Assembly (NCBI GenBank): GCA_025617375.2
Contig: JAMYGW020000012.1
Coordinates: forward strand, 372,001 to 436,000
DNA length: 64,000 nucleotides
From: Acarospora socialis
Lineage: Eukaryota; Ascomycota; Lecanoromycetes; Acarosporales; Acarosporaceae
Reading direction: 5' to 3'
A program made the translations under genes and the position numbers. Shown piece by piece: positions 58,919 through 64,000 of this stretch. Under the pieces are notes generated by a model that was not told the DNA's origin, did no database searches, and worked only from the letters and a program-made list of their open reading frames with translations. The first letter of the stretch is position 1, and each line of letters starts with the position of its first letter.

Positions 58919-59760
58919 TTACCGATTGCTCTTCGCCACACGCTCCAACTCGTCCTTCTTCTTGATCGCATAGCTATTACTGCTACCCTTAGCCGCATTG
59001 ATCAGCTCTTCCGCCAAACACTCCGCCACACTCTTCACGTTCCGGAACGCCGATTCCCTCGCGCCGATGGTGAGCAGCGCGATGGCCTGGTTGACGCGGC
59101 GGAGGGGGGAAACGTCGACGGCTTGACGTCGAACCGTACCGGCTGACCCGATACGTGTGGAGTCTTCGCGGGGGCCGCAGTTGACGATGGCGTCGACGGC
59201 AACTTGGATGGGGTTTTGGTCGGTCATGATGTGGATCTGTTCACATTTTAGCCTCTTTATTCTTGACGAAGTGGGGAGTATAAGGGATGAGAGTGCAGTG
59301 TCGTACGATTTCAAAGGAATGAGCGACGATCCGGACGGCCATGAGCTTTTTACCGTTGTTACGCCCGTTCATCATGAGCGAGTTCGTCAGCCGCTCGATG
59401 ATCGGACATTGTGCTTTTCGGAATCGCTTGATGGCGTATCGGCCGGCGGAGTGGGAGATGTAGACTGGTGAGCGGATCTGGATGTAGTCGCTGATACGAA
59501 AAGTTGATGTTAGCTTCCTTCTACATCAAGTGGCCTTCCAACTCTTCCAATAACATCGCTATCTCGCAAACCATATCCAGTGCGCAAATCCTATCATTTC
59601 TGATGCTGAAGACGTACGTCAAAGAAATATCCCTAATCTCAACATCCTCGTAACTCCACTTGTTGAACAGCTTAATGCTGCCAATCTCGTCCGTCACCTC
59701 TTTCGGCAGAACCTGGTATCCACTGGGGTTCTCCACTTCAACTTCGCCGTTCTCAGACAT
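58919..59760 (-). CDS. RPS5: 40S ribosomal protein S5 (uS7)
   Basis: Three exons, 59760-59618, 59490-59307 and 59236-58919; 214 residues. Diagnostic stretches: [21 protein letters not shown] at the first junction, then [18 protein letters not shown] and [17 protein letters not shown], then [18 protein letters not shown] and [17 protein letters not shown], ending in [14 protein letters not shown]. It lies in the head of the small subunit at the exit site and contacts mRNA and E-site tRNA. The start follows the family: short acidic N-terminus [12 protein letters not shown] further 5' UTR intron is possible. Confidence 0.97.
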
Positions 59761-60216
59761 CTTGGCGATTGACGGGCGTCTTGGTCAGTATGATTTGGCC
59801 GGGGTCGCTGTCGTTATAGAATCTCGAGTGTGGTCGTTGAGGTTGCGGCTCGAATTCCGCTAAGCGATTGTGGGCTGGCAGTCTTAGCGCAATTTTATCT
59901 CGCTTGAACCCTAAGCCTACAACAACCACATATATGAGAACCATACCAGTTTCGAAATGATCATCAACGGAGAAAAGACACTTGAAATGATATCGGTTCG
60001 GACTAGGTCATCACAGCCATGCCTATAGACTCACCCCGCATACCAGACATGCTGGCCCCTGCACTCTCTCCCTTAGTTTCGCCATATTCTGCTAGGACGC
60101 CTCCGTCAAGATATATACATAGAACTGTCAGACCAAGGACCAAGCTGCCAAGGGTAACCAGCTAAGTAGCAAGTTAAGAGAAACCTCTTAGGCCTCTTCC
60201 TAGTGCATGCCAACGC
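59761..60216. other. RPS5 upstream region
   Basis: About 0.45 kb between RPS5 and the peroxiredoxin-like gene; promoter and leader of RPS5. Nothing else recognised. Confidence 0.5.
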
Positions 60217-60880
60217 TCAAGGACCTTCCCTATACTCAACCCTTTTCAATCCTTCCTCAAAGTCTGGAATATCATCCGCACTTTGCGCAGGGTGACTCCA
60301 TTTCACTATGCCCTGCCCATCCACACCGAAGCTCCCTGCAGTCTACCATCTATTCCCGCTTTCTGTCAGTTTGTTCCAGATACTCTCTTCCCTTCCGAGC
60401 TTGAAGACGCTCAGCAGGCTCCATGGACTGAGCACATGCCAGAAGCTCGACACTCCTAGACCCCAGCGGGCGTATAGATCACGCTCCGCATCCACAATGA
60501 CATGTACAAGGCCCGCACCACCGACGGAGTCTATCCATTTGCTTGTAGCTTGCGCGTCGCTGTGCGAGGCTGCAACGAAATGCGTGGATGGGTGAGCAGC
60601 TGCCATTGCGCGGAAGGACATGAATGTTTTCTCTGCGACTGATTCAGGTTTTCAGCAAGGTGGCATATCAGTGTGCATTGAATGGAAAGCCGCGCGATCC
60701 TACAAGCTGCGTACATGGACAACCGCAATGCCTCAGGAACGTAATCATAGTTGGCTTCCCATTGGCATGCGGAAGAGGCAGCTTGTCGGATGAGGGTGCC
60801 TTTGCGCCCAGCCGTGGGACTGGAGCGGTGTCCAGATGCTTAGGCGACCACCATGACGCTGCCTCTTGCTGGAAAGTCAT
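60217..60880 (-). pseudogene. Peroxiredoxin-like (AhpC/TSA) gene with in-frame TAG
   Basis: Two exons, 60880-60715 and 60638-60217, form a 195-codon frame of the fungal thioredoxin-fold AhpC/TSA family. It starts MTFQQEAASWWSPKHLDTAP and has the CGCPF redox motif near residue 53 (split by the intron) and ERDLYARWGLG. Codon 154 (60345-60343) is TAG where relatives would be expected to have CAG (NRWQ.GSFGVD); the frame then runs on for about 40 family-like codons (GSFGVDGQGIVKW) to a TGA. One C-to-T change thus shortens the protein to 153 residues. The site lies after the redox core, so the truncated product might be partly active, or the gene may be freshly dead. Read-through or a sequence error cannot be excluded. 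Confidence 0.75.
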
Positions 60881-61456
60881 TGCTATAATGATGACACGAT
60901 GCCCGTGCTAAGTCGCTGCTTCTTGAGACATGACTTTGGAGATAAGAACAAAACGGAGTGGATGACGTCAACGCGGTCGAATGGAACGTGCTCAGAGTCT
61001 AGACCTCCCGTAGGTAAGATTTATCGAATTCGTAGCTTCACCTCCAGAAAACTTGATCTTATATACCCTGTGCGGACTAAGAACGGCGTCAGCTCAGTAT
61101 TACGTAGTGTTCGAAGCGACTTCTTAAGATTAGGAAAAAACGAAGATGTGAAGCCACTGTTATGATTGTGGACTTTAGAACCCATATCTCGTATTGTGCA
61201 GGGCTACCTTCCCAGGTCCCTGCGATGATAATTTAGCTGAGCAACCGCATTAGTACCTTATCATCCAAGATAATAACACTCTTTAGACGGAAACCATAGC
61301 TTATTACGACTTCTCGCCGTCGCTCAGGAGTGAGTAATCAGCGGAAAACTGAGACTCTTTCTCCTTAATTGTACCCGGTGACCAGCTTCTTGGCTGCACA
61401 CCAACAACTCCTGTATCATTGAATACAAGGGGATTCTGTGGGCTTGACCTAAGAAG
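60881..61456. other. Spacer before DML1
   Basis: About 0.6 kb between divergent genes. Nothing recognised. Confidence 0.5.
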
Positions 61457-63488
61457 ATGCATGAGATTATCACTTTGCAGCTTGGCCAGAGAAGCAATTA
61501 TCTAGCAACACACTTCTGGAATACTCAGGTAAGCTCTTTCGGCCTGACCTGCCTTCTCCCCTAACATGCCGTAGGAATCCTACTTTACGTATTTGGAAGA
61601 TGAAGTGTCACCAGTGGACCATGACATTCATTTCAGACCAGGCATTGGGGCCAATGGCACGGAAACATTTACCCCAAGAACTCTTATCTACGACCTCAAA
61701 GGGGGGTTTGGCTCCATGAGAAAGATCAATGCCCTGTATGAAATTCAGGAGGAGCAAGACGTGCACAAGGGGTTATGGTGAGCTGTCTCGTTTGTCCGGC
61801 AACTTACCTTCTGCCTGCGGGCAGGCTGACTTGAGCTCGGTAGCGTAGGGATGGCAATGTCGTCGTCCAGAAGCAGTCATCGATAGAACAGAATGAGTAT
61901 CAGAAGAGCTTGGACGAAGGGCTACCACCACCACCGTTAAGTACAAAGACAGTCAGATACTGGTCCGACTTCAATCGAGTTTACTACAATCCTAAATCGA
62001 TTGTCCAACTCAATGACTTTGAACTAAATTCTCAACTCCTGCCGTTTGAGAGATGGGATGTCGGGGAGGAGCTCTTTAGCAATCTCGACAGGGAGCATGA
62101 TCTTCTCGATCGTGACTTGAGGCCATTTGCTGAAGAGTGTGATCAACTGCAAGCTTTGCAGATTATGACAGCAGTGGACGATGCGTGGGGAGGTTTTGCT
62201 GCAAGGTACATTGACAGGATCAGAGACGAGTTCGGGAAGACAAGCGTCTGGGTATGGGCACTTGAAGATGGCAAGAGAGGGCAACGGGTAAGTCGCTCAA
62301 TCCGGAACAAGTTAAGACTGTTGTAGGGAAAGCTGCAGTTTTCCGTTCACTCGGTGTTCAATCCCGGCTTTAAACTGATATGTTGGATAGGAAAAACAGC
62401 TGCTAAGAGCTGTCAATGTCGCACATTCGATCCAGGAAGTTTCAGAACAAGCCTCTTTGTACACCCCACTACTAGATCCACCGGCTCAGCTGCCATCTTA
62501 CATTACACTTGACCCGCATTCTCAATGGCACAACTCGGCCATCTTATCGATGGCTCTTGAGTCGATGACGCTACCCTCACGATTCAAGCCTATCAATGGG
62601 CGACAGTCTATGCTGAGTCAGATGGAGGCGGTTCTGAACACTAATGGCCACCAGAAGATTGCAAAACTTCAATGTAGCATCACGGACCCTGAGACTGCGC
62701 AAAACCGATATGCACCCTCCGGAGGGGTGGCTACGAGGGATCAGAGGGATCAGAGGCTACCCACAACCGGGCAAGATATCGCGAATACGACCGACATGCC
62801 CAAAGAGGACCGGATGGAGCACCCTAACGCAGGTCTTCCCGCATTTGACATGGATCTGCTTCCTGAAGAAGATGAAATGTACGGAACCAAGGCCAGGAAG
62901 GCACACACTTTTGGACAAGTGGAAATCTTTCGAGGAGACCCGAAACCGAGAGAAGCGCAAGAGGACGATGAGCAAGGCCTTGTGAGGAAGCGAAGACGGA
63001 TTGCTGGATTGCCGATTATTGAAACGTAAGTAATCCGGGTCTCTTCGTGGATATACAATTACCTCCTGTCGTCATCTGCACGTGCCCTGCGCGAAGGTTG
63101 CTGCCTGCGAACACGTTGGGAGGAGTTTGTCGTCGCAAGGATCGGGGCCTGATAGTGCATTGATTCGGGACCGAGTCATCGGGCCAGTGATATTATTTCG
63201 CGCTAACAAAGTACTAGGTACCGCTGTCCGCTTCCATTTCCGCTTCTCGACAGCTTCCCGCATATTCTCAAGAACTGGCCAAGCCAGCCAGAATCCCTAG
63301 CGGTGCATACTTCACTGTCAACGACGGCCTCAGTCTCCGGTCGGATCAAAAGACTACGAGAGATTGTAAACAGAGCAGTGGGATTGGACGAGCGTGAAGC
63401 GCTATCCAACGGTCTTGGAGAAATTTGCGAAGCATATGAGGAGGGTTGGGAAAGTGGATCTGACGATGACGATGACGATGATGACTAA
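61457..63488 (+). CDS. DML1: Misato/DML1 tubulin-like mitochondrial inheritance protein
   Basis: Five exons: 61457-61528, 61575-61777, 61849-62287, 62391-63025, 63218-63488; 539 residues. The first exon, [20 protein letters not shown], is the conserved Misato start resembling tubulin's N-terminus; the second adds [16 protein letters not shown] and [11 protein letters not shown]. The central part has the Misato tubulin-like domain with [33 protein letters not shown] and [12 protein letters not shown]. The C-terminus ends in a run of aspartates. DML1 proteins act in mitochondrial distribution and morphology and mtDNA inheritance. Introns are short; exon 1 is only 24 codons. Confidence 0.93.
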
Positions 63489-64000
63489 ATCCCACATATC
63501 CCTCATCTCTTACCACTGTACGTTACCAGTTCTCACTTCCTTTTTCCGAGCTCCAGATATGAGATGACGATGAACGGAGTGGCTTTAGTGTAGAGGTATG
63601 CCTGGAGCGAGTCCGGAGTCGAGGAAGTCCTCGGACACGAGCGCCACTATCGCAGCGCTTGAGTTCGCGTCCTTACCATGGTAAGGGTGGCGTGTCGGAT
63701 GGTTCGGTTCGCATCGTTATCGCAAGTGTGGTCATTCTGGGTGGTTCCGCACGTTCTGTAACTTACATAGCCTACCAACGATACCTATGACTTGACCTCT
63801 TCGCTCAGGATAGAGAAAGGTTAGGTAAGGCATCCACCGGAGTTGCTGCATAGCGACCAGGAACTGACCCAATCATAATCGCTCGTGCGACAATTGTTGC
63901 CTTTCCACAGCCACGTATATGTACATGGCAGGACAGGTACTCGTATTTCCTTAGGTATCTACTCGCTCTCTTATGGAACCATGCTCCTCTTTGAAAGCGC
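63489..64000. other. Right end of window, no gene recognised
   Basis: About 0.5 kb of downstream sequence. A loosely tRNA-like stretch was examined and rejected. No other feature seen. Confidence 0.5.

Noticed and set aside
63580-63715. tRNA-like A-box (TAGTGTAGAGG) and B-box-like GGTTCGGTTCGC
   Set aside because: The boxes are about 115 bp apart and no cloverleaf or acceptor stem could be folded by eye.

Overview
The window is chromosomal DNA of a filamentous ascomycete (Pezizomycotina). Reasons: dense genes on both strands, many short GT-AG introns (about 50-100 nt), long single-copy proteins typical of this group (UTP10, NRDE2, DML1, RDH54, LHS1), an ascomycete-type laccase with a C-terminal DSGV plug, and fungal BTB and DUF4484 proteins. 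I cannot name the species. No rRNA, tRNA, CRISPR or intact transposon was recognised. Splice sites were placed by eye from reading frame and GT/AG signals; all exon joins listed keep the frame, but none is backed by transcripts.

Layout. 1-17,750 is mostly housekeeping: a BTB/POZ protein (+), a large Dbl-homology RhoGEF-like protein (-), an EBP/EXPERA sterol-isomerase-like membrane protein (-) with a 27-nt microexon, HSP104 (+) and the recombination translocase RDH54 (+). 17,750-35,150 is an accessory island: a decayed GMC oxidoreductase, a secreted laccase (-), a Dit1/PvcA-type isocyanide synthase (-), a divergent monocarboxylate-type MFS transporter (+), a secreted SMP-30/lactonase-like protein (+) and a broken drug-efflux-type MFS gene (+). 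Together these look like a small isocyanide (tyrosine-derived) biosynthetic locus: synthase, oxidase, hydrolase and exporter, with eroded members at both edges. This is the most interesting part of the window.

35,150-45,000 holds NRDE2 (-) and UTP10 (+), sharing a 239-bp bidirectional promoter. 45,000-47,600 is sparse, with a striking 88-bp foldback hairpin and a ferritin-like gene, which is unexpected in Dikarya. 47,600-57,120 holds, all on +, a DUF4484/DENN-like protein, the ER Hsp70-like LHS1 (HDEL tail), an RNR-inhibitor (Spd1-like) protein with a PIP box, and a coiled-coil protein. 57,120-64,000 holds a 3' remnant of a LaeA-like methyltransferase, ribosomal protein uS7/RPS5 (-), a peroxiredoxin-like gene (-) carrying one in-frame TAG, and DML1/Misato (+).
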